Shown one piece after another: positions 16,121 through 24,830 of a stretch of 64,000 bases of DNA. Both the position numbers and the translations under genes were made by a program. The stretch lies in the NCBI GenBank assembly GCA_029213005.1, contig JARGPI010000027.1:1-64000 (forward strand), in the 5' to 3' direction. The notes under the pieces are model-generated. The model did not search any database. It was not told the origin of the DNA and was given only the letters and a program-made list of their open reading frames with translations. The DNA comes from Verrucomicrobiales bacterium. GTDB lineage: Bacteria > Verrucomicrobiota > Verrucomicrobiia > Verrucomicrobiales > DEV007. The first letter of the stretch is position 1; every line of letters starts with the position of its first letter.

Positions 16121-18181
16121 CTATTCCTCCTTCAGCATTTCGACCGCAGCCTGGCTGTCTGCTAGCGAGGTCAGGATGATGTCAGTAGAGATTTCGCGGG
16201 GAGTGGATTCAGGAAGTTCTACGATATCCCGGGCTTTTTTGATCGCCGCTTCGGTTCGCTCCTTCAAGGTTTTCGCTGTCGTTGCCGCTTGTTCCGCTTG
16301 CTTGAGTTTCTTTTCGAAAACAATCTTTTGCTCTTCAGCGAGGCGAAAATTGTCGCGGGTCTTTTTCGCTTTCTTGATCTCTTCCTTAGATGGTTTTACT
16401 TCCTCCGGTGACTCATCTTCAGAAGGTTTTGCGGATTCTGAAGATTCCACTTCACTGTTGTCGGAGGTTTCAGCTTCGGCTTCGTCTTCCTTTTTTTTCA
16501 ACTGTTCGTCCAGCTTTGTAACTTCCTTTTTCAGATTGCGGACTTTTTCCTCGGTGGCTGTAAGGGCTTTTTTGGCTTCGACGACTTCCTTCTCGCGTCG
16601 TTCGATAAAAGGAGTGAACTGTGTCGCCAGCTTTTCAAGTTCGATCATTGCCTTGCGTTCGGCGGGCAGATCGCGCCAATTGTGTAGATAATAGTTTTTC
16701 CCGATTCCACCAATCTCTTCGAGTAGATTCTCGCACCGTTCCCGCCACTTGATCAAGTCGGGTTGTTCACCTTTCGGGGCGGTGCCGGGGAAGACCAAAT
16801 AGGTTACTTTTAAATCGCTCACCGGGCGGTAATTTGGGTTGGATTTGGGGTTCAGGGTTCGTGCGAGAAAGAGTGAGCCTTCGCCGAGCTTCCACGAAGG
16901 ACCGGCATCACCACAGATTGCCGGGTAGAGCTTATTGTTGTAGATCACTACCGCAAAGTCACCAATCGATGGTGCGTGAGACAGTTTGTTCTGATTGAGA
17001 AATGACAGTGGTAGGACGATGAACGGATCGACTTCACCAATGAGAAAACTGGTCGATTTCATCTCCCGTATTTGCCGCTGCAATTCGTCGCGGCGGTTCT
17101 TTAGTTTGGTGTTTTCAGATTTTGATAAACCTTTGATGGAATATCTTGCTAAGACCCGTTTTAACTCACCTTCAGCGCGGGCGAGTAAGGGGTTCGGGGT
17201 ATCGCTTTTCTTTTTCCAGCGATAGCTCGTGGCGTGTTGGAAATATTTCGAGCGGGTAATCATTTCATTGAGGTAGGGCCAGCGGTCACCATCGGTTCCG
17301 TCCGAAACGACATCCATTTCGCCCTGCATCAGTAGAACTTTCTTTTTGGATCGGGGATGGGTTAGCGCGAGGATGGTTTCACAATCGTAGAAATTGTGGC
17401 GGGTCTCCATTTCCGAAGGTGAACTGATGTCCTCAATAACCCGTTCGAGTTTCAATTCATAGATTTTCTCAAACAGAGGAGACACCGAGCTTTTTTTCAG
17501 CAGATCATCGAGTCCGGGGAGGATTTTCGGTAGTTCGGGATTCAGTACACTGAGTTCGCTAACCGTTCGGTTGGCTGCGGGAAGATTGATTTTCAGCCGG
17601 GTTTCCAGTTCGTATGCTTCTTTTCGATGCCTAACATTTGAGGCGGTTTCGTCCTGCCGGATGTCCACATAACTACGAACCGTGACGCCGTTTCTCAGCG
17701 TGGTGACTTTTTCGTTTTTCTTCGAGCGGACCGCAATTTCCGGTGGAGGTGTTCTGTCAGGAATAGTGACGCGAGGTGGCGGCGAGACCGGTTCGGGGGG
17801 CGGTGGAGGTGTAGTCGGTGGAGTGGGGAAAACTTGCTCGACTGGTGCCGGCTTCGCCACGTTCGTATTGGCCAGTTTCTGCTCGAGTTCCGAAATTTTC
17901 AGGTTTGCGTCATTCAGTTCTGACTTGGTTTTTCGATACAGACTGTAATCGGCAACCAGTTTGCGCAACTCGGTCCGGACAGGGGGCACCCAATTGGTAT
18001 AGTATAGTAGCGGTGGAACGACAAACAGGCAGATCAGGATCAGCGCAATAAAGAGTCTCCGAAAAAAGCGCTTCACTGCGATAAGCAATCTCTGACCGTG
18101 AGCCTCGACGCCGTGAACACTTGCCGCGATGGGATTTTCGGGGCCAGATTCGCTGCCTGTATTCCGGGTGTTTCGCGGCAT
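16121..18181 (-). CDS. Membrane-anchored coiled-coil protein with GH75-like core
   Basis: A 686-residue protein. There is one transmembrane helix (about 43-62), a short coil, a Pro-rich linker (about 110-150), a globular core (about 262-468) and a Lys/Glu-rich coiled coil (about 500-690). The core carries GH75 chitosanase-like signatures: GEMDVVSDGTDGD (288-299), FIVLPLSF, AVVIYNNKLYPAICGDAGP with D425, KLGEGS with E434, and VTYLVFPGTA. A helical insertion (about 333-377) splits the domain. GH75 enzymes hydrolyse chitosan; whether this one is catalytic is unknown. It lies 138 bp downstream of a DUF3482 GTPase and DUF2868 gene on the same strand. The GH75 call rests on motif recall, not a search. 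Confidence 0.6.
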   Translation of the reverse strand: MPRNTRNTGSESGPENPIAASVHGVEAHGQRLLIAVKRFFRRLFIALILICLFVVPPLLYYTNWVPPVRTELRKLVADYSLYRKTKSELNDANLKISELEQKLANTNVAKPAPVEQVFPTPPTTPPPPPEPVSPPPRVTIPDRTPPPEIAVRSKKNEKVTTLRNGVTVRSYVDIRQDETASNVRHRKEAYELETRLKINLPAANRTVSELSVLNPELPKILPGLDDLLKKSSVSPLFEKIYELKLERVIEDISSPSEMETRHNFYDCETILALTHPRSKKKVLLMQGEMDVVSDGTDGDRWPYLNEMITRSKYFQHATSYRWKKKSDTPNPLLARAEGELKRVLARYSIKGLSKSENTKLKNRRDELQRQIREMKSTSFLIGEVDPFIVLPLSFLNQNKLSHAPSIGDFAVVIYNNKLYPAICGDAGPSWKLGEGSLFLARTLNPKSNPNYRPVSDLKVTYLVFPGTAPKGEQPDLIKWRERCENLLEEIGGIGKNYYLHNWRDLPAERKAMIELEKLATQFTPFIERREKEVVEAKKALTATEEKVRNLKKEVTKLDEQLKKKEDEAEAETSDNSEVESSESAKPSEDESPEEVKPSKEEIKKAKKTRDNFRLAEEQKIVFEKKLKQAEQAATTAKTLKERTEAAIKKARDIVELPESTPREISTDIILTSLADSQAAVEMLKEE

Positions 18182-18319
18182 TGTTGAGTTAAGCTATCCG
18201 TGAGTAACTAAGTAAATTCCTTTTAAAATCCATAGATTGCAAGCGCCATCGGTCGGGAGGCGTAAACGGTCCCGATTTCTTATCGATGAATCCTTCTACC
18301 AACCAGTCAAAGTTACCGG

Positions 18320-19783
18320 TCAGAACAATCGCTCAGAATCCGGGTAGAGCTTGCTCAAAGCACCAGCGAGGAGGCCTCTGACTTTACTGCGGACTTCTTT
18401 GCGAAGCTTGTCCGGATTGCCTTTGGCTCCACCGAGTTTCCACAGGCTTTTCAGCATCTCCTTATTCGACCGGAGTAATTCGTCGGTAGTGGCCTCCCAG
18501 TGACTGGGGTTGTTTTCAGGATCCTGCCAGGCTCCGCGGCCCCGTCCAAAATGGGCGACAGCGAGGTATAGCATGATGATAAATTTCAGTTGGTTCTCGA
18601 AGTGAGCTTCGGTCCAGCGGACTTCATTGGCACCGGTCTGAGTCAAATTGTAGCCTTTGGCGAGCGCATAGGTGGTTCCTCCACCGAGGATCATTCCCAG
18701 GATCGCCCCCCCGCCAAAGGTTGCTCCCCCGGCGATCAAGTCAGCGGACAGGCCGCCGACCAGGCCGGACACCGCTCCGCCTACTGCAGCGTAGAGTGAT
18801 TCCTCGACATTTCTCTGAAAAGTAAATTCTTCCCGTGAAGTTCGGGCGAGTTCTTTTGCGGTCTGACCATCGAGACCGTGGCTGGCGATAAGTCGATTGA
18901 TCGTCTCGGCGGTGCGTTCAGCGAGGCGCTTGTACATGTTTTGCTGCACCTTCTCCATCTCGCTGTCTTTATCGTTGGTTGCGAGGATGTTTTTCAGCTT
19001 ATCGACGACGGTGTTTTCCTTGAGTTTTTCGGTATCGAGCAGCGAAAAAACGAGGAGATCAGTGATTTCGTCGAGAGACTTGTCGAATACCGCGAGATTC
19101 CGTTGGGTCCAGGCATCTGCCAGTTTATCGGCGGTTTTCTGCTTTTCCCCTTCGAGTTGATCCGCCGCTTTTTCGAGAATGTGATGTTCCTGAGTCCAGC
19201 AGCGGGTAAAGGCGTCGAGGGTGGAGACACTCTTGACGATGTCGAGATTGGCAAGGTGGGCGCGCCATTCTTCCTCTTCGCGTGCGATCCGCTCCGGTTC
19301 GGGGCGACCGGTTTGGTTGAGAAATACAAGCACGGGTTTCCCGATCCAGCTCAAAATCTCCATCTCGAGATCGACGTATCCGATCGTTCCGGGGGACTGA
19401 GAGGCATCGACGAGATAGAGCACCAGATCGGCGTCCTCTTTGATGTTCCGGATCGCTTCCTGGCTGCACCAGAGGGATTCATCTTTGAACCGGTCCCAGA
19501 CCTGATGCATGATCCAGCCGACGGGATTTCCGCTGGATCGAATTCGTTTGGCCAGTTTGGCGAGATTGGAGCCGAAGCCAGGAGTGTCCCAGAGTTTAGC
19601 GGCGAGGCCGTCACTTTCGATCAGGGTGTAGGCCTCCGAGGCGACGGTAACATGGGCACGGTCCGCCACTTCCCCGACATCCCGCCGAAGCAGGGTTCTC
19701 GCCAAAGCGGTTTTCCCGACATTGGTGTGGGAAATGAGGCTGAGGATGACCTCGTCTTGCTTTCCGTTTGATTCTTCAGCCAT
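18320..19783 (-). CDS. DUF3482-type GTPase with glycine zipper
   Basis: A 487-residue TRAFAC-class GTPase. The P-loop is SHTNVGKT (18-25), with Ser in place of the first Gly. DTPGF is G3 and NQTG stands at the NKxD position. The C-terminal half is helical with a glycine-zipper membrane-interacting segment (AVGGAVSGLVGGLSADL, then GGATFGGGAILG). This matches proteins annotated as GTPase/DUF3482, usually encoded next to a DUF2868 membrane protein, as here. The ATG at 19783 overlaps the DUF2868 stop by 8 bp, so the two are probably translationally coupled. An upstream in-frame extension to 19849 is less likely. The biological role is unknown. Confidence 0.85.
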   Translation of the reverse strand: MAEESNGKQDEVILSLISHTNVGKTALARTLLRRDVGEVADRAHVTVASEAYTLIESDGLAAKLWDTPGFGSNLAKLAKRIRSSGNPVGWIMHQVWDRFKDESLWCSQEAIRNIKEDADLVLYLVDASQSPGTIGYVDLEMEILSWIGKPVLVFLNQTGRPEPERIAREEEEWRAHLANLDIVKSVSTLDAFTRCWTQEHHILEKAADQLEGEKQKTADKLADAWTQRNLAVFDKSLDEITDLLVFSLLDTEKLKENTVVDKLKNILATNDKDSEMEKVQQNMYKRLAERTAETINRLIASHGLDGQTAKELARTSREEFTFQRNVEESLYAAVGGAVSGLVGGLSADLIAGGATFGGGAILGMILGGGTTYALAKGYNLTQTGANEVRWTEAHFENQLKFIIMLYLAVAHFGRGRGAWQDPENNPSHWEATTDELLRSNKEMLKSLWKLGGAKGNPDKLRKEVRSKVRGLLAGALSKLYPDSERLF

Positions 19784-21233
19784 CTCTTTCTTCAGTAACG
19801 ACGATGTTGTGATCGGAAATGATATGGATTTCGCACTTTTCAGCGGCAAAAAGATTCTGCCAGGCGCTTAAGCGAGTGGCGCGGCGCTCGTCGGCATCAT
19901 TGAAGCTGTCGGCCTTTCGGTCAAAGGCTTCGCAATCGAGAATCACCTGATAGGGCTTCGCATTCTCCGGAAGATCCCCGGAGAGTTTCCGGTAAAGTGC
20001 CAGATGGGTTTCTTTTTCCGGAGTGGAGGCGAAATTAAACAGTAACATCGGCTGAAAATTGGGAGGAAGCTGAACTTCGGCGTCGTCTTCGTCACCAAAC
20101 GAGATTTGATCGAGCCAGGTGATCGAAACGGCGCGCTTGAAATGGTTTTCCATGTCCGTTCGGATTCCCTGAATGATATTATCACCTGCGTTGTGGGCGT
20201 AGGGAACGATCACAATCCCGAGGCTGTCACCGGTGGCGAGGGCCAGGACCCGATCATAATAGGCGGGTGAAATCTCCCGAAACGGCAAGTTTCGATCGAT
20301 GGCCAGAGACTTGAAATGCCAGACGATAGCGAGGAACAGCCGGGGGAGCAGAACAAACAGCGTGATGGTCACGGCATACCAGTGAATCCATTTGGCCGCA
20401 TTCTGACCATTCGGGTTGTTCACTTTTTTAAGGCTATCAAGCTGTTCGCCGTCCGGCAGTTCATCACCGAGAATCGTGGCGGCAGGCCCGAGGATGACTT
20501 TCAGAAAAGGTTCGAGCTGGTCCCCGGTTTCGAAAAAGGTGCTTTCCCATTCCGCCTTGTATTCTTTTGCGATGCCCTTGACATACATTCCGGTGATCGC
20601 CGCTGCGGCAAGGATCAGAGCGGTGATGTGCAGGGTGCCTTTTACCCTCGCTGAAAGGGCAGGGAGGTTGATCTGTCGCCATCGACTCTGATAGAGCGCG
20701 CGGGCCCGGAATTCGAGACTGGATTCGTTTTCGTCTTTTTTCAGGCTGATGGGCGGCGGGAACAGCGCGCGGCAAATTAATCCGGCAATCCCGGAGGCGG
20801 CACCTTCTCTTCGGAAGATGACGAAAAGCTCGGTCAAATAGACCAGAAGACTCCACACGATGATTCCCATGAGCGGAAATTGCAGGATGTTTAGTCGCTC
20901 CGTGTCCTGCTTTGCCAGTTCATTGGTGTAATAGCCGAAAAGCGCGGCCGCGATCACGAGGAGGATCGCAAAAATGCTGAATTTGGAGCGGAAAGGACTC
21001 GATCGGAGCCAGCTTCGGTCGCCATCGAGCCGGGGCTCGATGGTCCCGATCACGCTGGAAGCCCGTTTGGCGAGAAAGACGTTTTGTTTTGATTTGCCCG
21101 TTGCCTGAGGGAGCGGTGCCCCTGCGGCCGCTTCGGCAAGACGCTTTTCGGCATCGGATATGAGGCGGCCGGCGCTATCCGATTCTTCGAGAGCCTGAGC
21201 AATCACAATGTTTCTGGTATCAGACAGCTTCAT
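19776..21233 (-). CDS. DUF2868 membrane protein
   Basis: A 485-residue protein with about four transmembrane segments (near 94-112, 121-140, 200-220 and 283-303 by eye) and a soluble C-terminal domain (about 335-480) of alpha/beta character. It fits the DUF2868 family, whose members pair with DUF3482 GTPases. Residues 1-75 are predicted cytoplasmic and rich in Ala/Glu/Arg. It is the first gene of the reverse-strand pair and overlaps the GTPase start. The function of this pair is not established. A membrane-associated GTPase complex is the natural inference. Confidence 0.8.
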   Translation of the reverse strand: MKLSDTRNIVIAQALEESDSAGRLISDAEKRLAEAAAGAPLPQATGKSKQNVFLAKRASSVIGTIEPRLDGDRSWLRSSPFRSKFSIFAILLVIAAALFGYYTNELAKQDTERLNILQFPLMGIIVWSLLVYLTELFVIFRREGAASGIAGLICRALFPPPISLKKDENESSLEFRARALYQSRWRQINLPALSARVKGTLHITALILAAAAITGMYVKGIAKEYKAEWESTFFETGDQLEPFLKVILGPAATILGDELPDGEQLDSLKKVNNPNGQNAAKWIHWYAVTITLFVLLPRLFLAIVWHFKSLAIDRNLPFREISPAYYDRVLALATGDSLGIVIVPYAHNAGDNIIQGIRTDMENHFKRAVSITWLDQISFGDEDDAEVQLPPNFQPMLLFNFASTPEKETHLALYRKLSGDLPENAKPYQVILDCEAFDRKADSFNDADERRATRLSAWQNLFAAEKCEIHIISDHNIVVTEERDG

Positions 21234-21350
21234 CCGTGCGGTCGTAAGAATGGGCAGTTTACCGGTTTCTGCAAGGAATTAGGATTTTCTTTGAGTCTGA
21301 CTGCCTTTGGGTGGTAATTCGTCTATTCAACATTACTTTAATAACGTGAG

Positions 21351-21749
21351 ATGGACGCCAACCTTATAGAACGCATGGAGCGACTCCTGATCCGCGAGGC
21401 GGATTTGGTGGAGAAGTTCGTGTTGGGTTCGGGTCCCGGAGGGCAGAAAATCAATAAAACGGCGTCCTGTGTCTTCCTGCGCCACGTGCCATCGGGGATC
21501 GAAGTCCATTGTCAGGAAAGCCGGTCCCGCGATAAAAACCGCGAAATCGCGCGGGAAAGAATTTGTGATCGCATCGAGGAGCAAAAGAAAAAAGCCCTTC
21601 TCGAGCGGGCCAAAAAACGCGCCAAAGTCCGCTACGCAAAACGAAAGCCCTCTGCGAGAACGAAAGCCAAGATGCGGCAGGAGAAGAAATTCCGGGCGGA
21701 TAAAAAGAAGAACCGGAAGCGGGTCTCTTCCAAGCGATTCGACGACTAG
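21351..21749 (+). CDS. Peptide chain release factor-like protein (GGQ)
   Basis: A 132-residue RF-1-domain protein. The catalytic GGQ is in GSGPGGQKINKTAS (near residue 32), and a strongly basic Lys/Arg-rich C-terminal tail (about 85-132) follows. There is no codon-recognition domain. Size and tail resemble ArfB/YaeJ and mitochondrial C12orf65-type rescue factors, which hydrolyse peptidyl-tRNA on stalled ribosomes. Specific orthology to ArfB is uncertain. The start ATG at 21351 follows ACGTGAG. It converges on the DUF1501 gene with an 8-bp gap. Confidence 0.85.
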   Translation: MDANLIERMERLLIREADLVEKFVLGSGPGGQKINKTASCVFLRHVPSGIEVHCQESRSRDKNREIARERICDRIEEQKKKALLERAKKRAKVRYAKRKPSARTKAKMRQEKKFRADKKKNRKRVSSKRFDD

Positions 21750-21757
21750 AGGCGGGG

Positions 21758-23134
21758 CTACATCAACCCCCGGATTGGTCGAGGCTCGGTGATGGCGCTC
21801 ATCACATCGTTGGAAAGGCCGTCCATGAGGCGGACTTCGTTGATATCGAGGAGGGAGTGAAGAATGGTCGCTGTCAGGTTTTCCATCACCACAGGACTGG
21901 AGGCCGGCTCACCGCCGCGGCTGTCGCTCTGACCGATGACCTGGCCCATTTTTAATCCACCTCCATAGATCATCAGCGGAGCGAGTTTTCCCCAGTGATC
22001 CCGGCCCGCCCTTTTATTCATGACCGGGTTTCGGCCCATTTCGCCGCAGCATACCAGCAGAATTTTTTCGCTGAGGCCCCGGCTTTCGACATCTTCAATA
22101 AAAGTCGAGACCGCGTGATCAAATGGCGCGCCGACATACTCCATTCCTTCGGTGATGGTCGCGTTGTTTTTATCGGCATGCATATCCCAGACAAAATTGG
22201 TCGTGACGGTGACGAATCCCGCACCCCGCTCGCAGAGGCGCCGGGCGAGCAGCATTAACTTTCCGATATTCTGGCTGTGATCCCGGTATCGTTCGTGATT
22301 GGCCCACACTTTCCGGATCGACCCGACATTGACAAGAGGAGCGGTATCATAGGCTGCGAGGGTTCGCGGATTTTCGCGGGACAGGTCAAAGGCCTCGGAA
22401 ACTCCTCCTAAAATGGTATCGAAAGCCTGAGCTTGAAACCCCGTCATGCCATCGGAGACGCCGCCATCGAGGGCGCATTTTGCCTGATCGAGGTTTTTGA
22501 GAAGCGTGCGTCGATCTTCTAAACGGGTGCGCTGCATGCGCAGGGTCATATCGGTCTGGAGCGTCCCGCCTTCTCCGGGCTCAAACGGCGCGTAGGCCGC
22601 CCCGAGAGGCCCTGCGGAAGCGAAGTCGCCGAATTTTTTGATCATCGGGAGTGCCTCGGCATTTACCGCTTTGGGGTAAAGAGCGATATTTTTCGGCATC
22701 CCGTTGAGAGGGTTGTTGGGGCCCGCCACCCGGGTATAGAGAGATCCGATATTGGCCTCGAGGGAATTTTTCCCCACAATTGGTTTGATATCGTGAGCAC
22801 CCGTTCCGGTGGTAAAGGAACGCACGATCGACATTTTGTGAGCCAGCTTTGCCAGTTTCGGAAATGTCGCTCCAAAGGTAATCCCGGGAATCGAGGTGCG
22901 GACCTCGCCCGTTGCGGAATGGATGCCCGAGGGCTGATCCATTTTCGGGTCGAAAGTCTCCGTCTGCGAAGGGCCACCGTGCATAAAAAGAAAAACCACG
23001 GAGCGATCTTTGACCAGATTGGGAGCCATTGATTTGGCCGCGAGGAACTGCGGTAGTGACATAGCGGCGCCTCCCATTTGGAGCGTGCCAATGCGCAGGA
23101 AGGATCTGCGCGAAATATCACCGATTTCGATCAT
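21758..23134 (-). CDS. DUF1501 family Tat-exported protein
   Basis: A 458-residue protein from the ATG at 23134. A TTG at 23182 would add 16 residues but move the Tat signal inward. The N-terminus carries SRRSFLRIG followed by a hydrophobic stretch, a twin-arginine signal. The DUF1501 signature MHGGPSQTETFDPK follows, with later motifs HDIKP and GRDHWGKLAP. DUF1501 belongs to the alkaline-phosphatase/sulfatase-like clan; the substrate is unknown. Unlike the other three DUF1501 genes in this window it has no DUF1549/DUF1553 partner next to it. A 35-bp repeat element lies 92 bp upstream of its start. Confidence 0.88.
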   Translation of the reverse strand: MIEIGDISRRSFLRIGTLQMGGAAMSLPQFLAAKSMAPNLVKDRSVVFLFMHGGPSQTETFDPKMDQPSGIHSATGEVRTSIPGITFGATFPKLAKLAHKMSIVRSFTTGTGAHDIKPIVGKNSLEANIGSLYTRVAGPNNPLNGMPKNIALYPKAVNAEALPMIKKFGDFASAGPLGAAYAPFEPGEGGTLQTDMTLRMQRTRLEDRRTLLKNLDQAKCALDGGVSDGMTGFQAQAFDTILGGVSEAFDLSRENPRTLAAYDTAPLVNVGSIRKVWANHERYRDHSQNIGKLMLLARRLCERGAGFVTVTTNFVWDMHADKNNATITEGMEYVGAPFDHAVSTFIEDVESRGLSEKILLVCCGEMGRNPVMNKRAGRDHWGKLAPLMIYGGGLKMGQVIGQSDSRGGEPASSPVVMENLTATILHSLLDINEVRLMDGLSNDVMSAITEPRPIRGLM

Positions 23135-23225
23135 GCTATCGAATTCAATGTCCTCCCCGGGTTTATAAAAGCAAAGGCACAATTACGGATGGCGTTGATC
23201 TGCAGGGAATCGGGGTGGGAAAAAT

Positions 23226-23260
23226 TGTACCCTGTACACTTTTGGACGGTACAGGGTACA
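23226..23260. repeat. 35-bp TGTAC element, copy 1
   Basis: TGTACCCTGTACA (23226-23238), a 9-bp spacer ending GAC, and GGTACAGGGTACA (23248-23260). The second unit has the central trinucleotide reversed (AGG instead of CCT), so this copy forms a 13-bp perfect inverted repeat. It lies between the divergent DUF1501 and membrane-protein genes. Confidence 0.85.
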
Positions 23261-23309
23261 ATCGAATAACTACGGTGGACGACAGCCGGATTTTGCGAAA
23301 GATTTTGAT

Positions 23310-24050
23310 ATGGAAAAGGAATCGGTTTCGGGTTTTGAAAGATTGAAGGCGATCTGGAATCATCCGCTGATTAATGTCGGCTTTTTAGTCTGGGGGCTGT
23401 TTGTCGGGATCGTCTGGGCGACGGTGCGGGATGATGTGTATCTGATCGCGAAGGCAGGGGAGATCATAGCTCTGGCTCTGGGCCGGTTTTTGATTCGCCG
23501 GGAGACCCGAATGTTTTTCACGGGAATACTCGCAACCTCTCTGGCGATACCCATCGCGCTCTACACGACATCGCCGATTTTCTTCCGGGAACGATTGCCG
23601 ATCGTCTCTCAGGAAAGTTTTGAGCTGTTCGGGCTGGGTATTCTCTGCGGACTGCCGCTGTTTTTTATCGGAATCTGGGGCCTCCGGTGGCGCCGGCTGC
23701 CAACCGAAACTGATCGGGAAGATCCGGCGTGGGTGTCGAAATTAAATCACATCTTCAAGTGGGCCTTATTGGGGATGGTACTCAGCTTCCATATCGCAAA
23801 TCCCTTCCTCATCATTGCCGGAATTTTGATTTTCCTCGGCGGGATGATCTGTCTGGCCAAAGTTCGATTGAGTTTAACCCTGCGACATGTCGGGAATTTT
23901 CTTCTCATTGTGGGAATCGGAACCGTGGTGGTGTCGCTCCTGCTTATTCCTGTGGGCATCGCCCATGTCAGTGGGGCGGAGGCCGCTTTGGCGGTAGTGC
24001 CCGGTGTAATTCTGGCGTTTCTCGGTGTGGCTATAAGGTCGCGTCACTGA
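23310..24050 (+). CDS. Multi-pass membrane protein, unknown
   Basis: A 246-residue integral membrane protein with about seven hydrophobic segments between residues 19 and 242. The N-terminal 18 residues are polar and a charged loop lies near residues 130-145. I recognise no family motif. It is transcribed divergently from the DUF1501 gene, with repeat copy 1 between them, and has no close partner downstream. The start ATG at 23310 is preceded by GATTTTGAT without a clear ribosome binding site. Confidence 0.7.
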   Translation: MEKESVSGFERLKAIWNHPLINVGFLVWGLFVGIVWATVRDDVYLIAKAGEIIALALGRFLIRRETRMFFTGILATSLAIPIALYTTSPIFFRERLPIVSQESFELFGLGILCGLPLFFIGIWGLRWRRLPTETDREDPAWVSKLNHIFKWALLGMVLSFHIANPFLIIAGILIFLGGMICLAKVRLSLTLRHVGNFLLIVGIGTVVVSLLLIPVGIAHVSGAEAALAVVPGVILAFLGVAIRSRH

Positions 24051-24197
24051 ACCCGAGTCGGGTGCGATACGAGCGATTGATTATTTTCTTAGCCTTTTTG
24101 TGCATAAGAAAATTGTGACTTCGTATAACGAACATGCAGGGAGTCATTCATTACAAAATGCCCTCTAATTTATAACACACACCAGAAAGCCAAACTC

Positions 24198-24623
24198 ATG
24201 AAAAACAAAATCGCTAAGTTAATCTGTCTCGTCACTCTTACCGCAACTGCACTTCTCAGCACGGCCACTTCGATGGCTGAAGAAGCTTACCTCGGAGTGG
24301 GTGGTTACATCACTTCAGTTCCCCGCGATATGATTATCGAAACCACTGCGAAGAGTAGCTATATCACAACGGCCTGTTCGACTAACAAAGGTTTCAAAAT
24401 CAAAAAGATAGAGAATGGGTCTCCCGCTGACAACGCCGGGTTGCGCTATGGTGATATTCTGATCGAAGCTGAAGGCGTGATGTTAAACAGCTATTCCAAT
24501 CTTTCCAGAATGAGAAGAAAGCTGGCTCAGTCCGACTCCATTCAGTTGTTCTTTGTCCGGAACGGAGATCTCAGATCAACCTGGATCGGAGGATCTGACA
24601 CGATCACCACTACCGTTCAGTAA
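24198..24623 (+). CDS. Small secreted PDZ-domain protein
   Basis: A 141-residue protein. Residues 1-27 are a signal peptide (hydrophobic core ending in MAEEA). A single PDZ domain covers about 60-135, with the recognisable segment KIENGSPADNAGLRYGDIL. It has no protease domain, so it probably acts as a periplasmic adaptor or peptide-binding protein. It is monocistronic, with a good terminator downstream. The upstream gap (24051-24197) has a 9-bp inverted repeat, ATTTTCTTA/TAAGAAAAT (24083-24113), of unknown meaning. Confidence 0.82.
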   Translation: MKNKIAKLICLVTLTATALLSTATSMAEEAYLGVGGYITSVPRDMIIETTAKSSYITTACSTNKGFKIKKIENGSPADNAGLRYGDILIEAEGVMLNSYSNLSRMRRKLAQSDSIQLFFVRNGDLRSTWIGGSDTITTTVQ

Positions 24624-24660
24624 TCTTCGGTATTTGAATCGAAGTCACGAATTCAAAAAG

Positions 24661-24687
24661 AGGCGCCACGAGAGTGGTGCCTTTTTT
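24661..24687 (+). terminator. Rho-independent terminator
   Basis: AGGCGCCAC and GTGGTGCCT form a 9-bp stem (one G-U pair) around GAGA, followed by a run of T residues (24682-24687). Confidence 0.88.
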
Positions 24688-24830
24688 GTGTCTTCCCGGT
24701 TGATCTATATCGTGGGGTGCGGAGTTGCGTTCAGCTGTAGTTTTTGGTTTCCTGATTCGATTTGTGTATAAATACTATAAATACAACTTGATATATAACT
24801 ATATGTGTTTCTATTGACTACAAAAAGGGG

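Noticed and set aside
16101..16691. 196-aa forward-strand frame, Ser-rich
   Set aside because: It is antisense to the Lys/Glu coiled coil of the GH75-like protein; codons for charged residues read as Ser/Phe in reverse.
18878..19771. 297-aa forward-strand frame
   Set aside because: It is antisense to the GTPase gene, which has clear P-loop and DTPG motifs; no recognisable domain in the forward reading.
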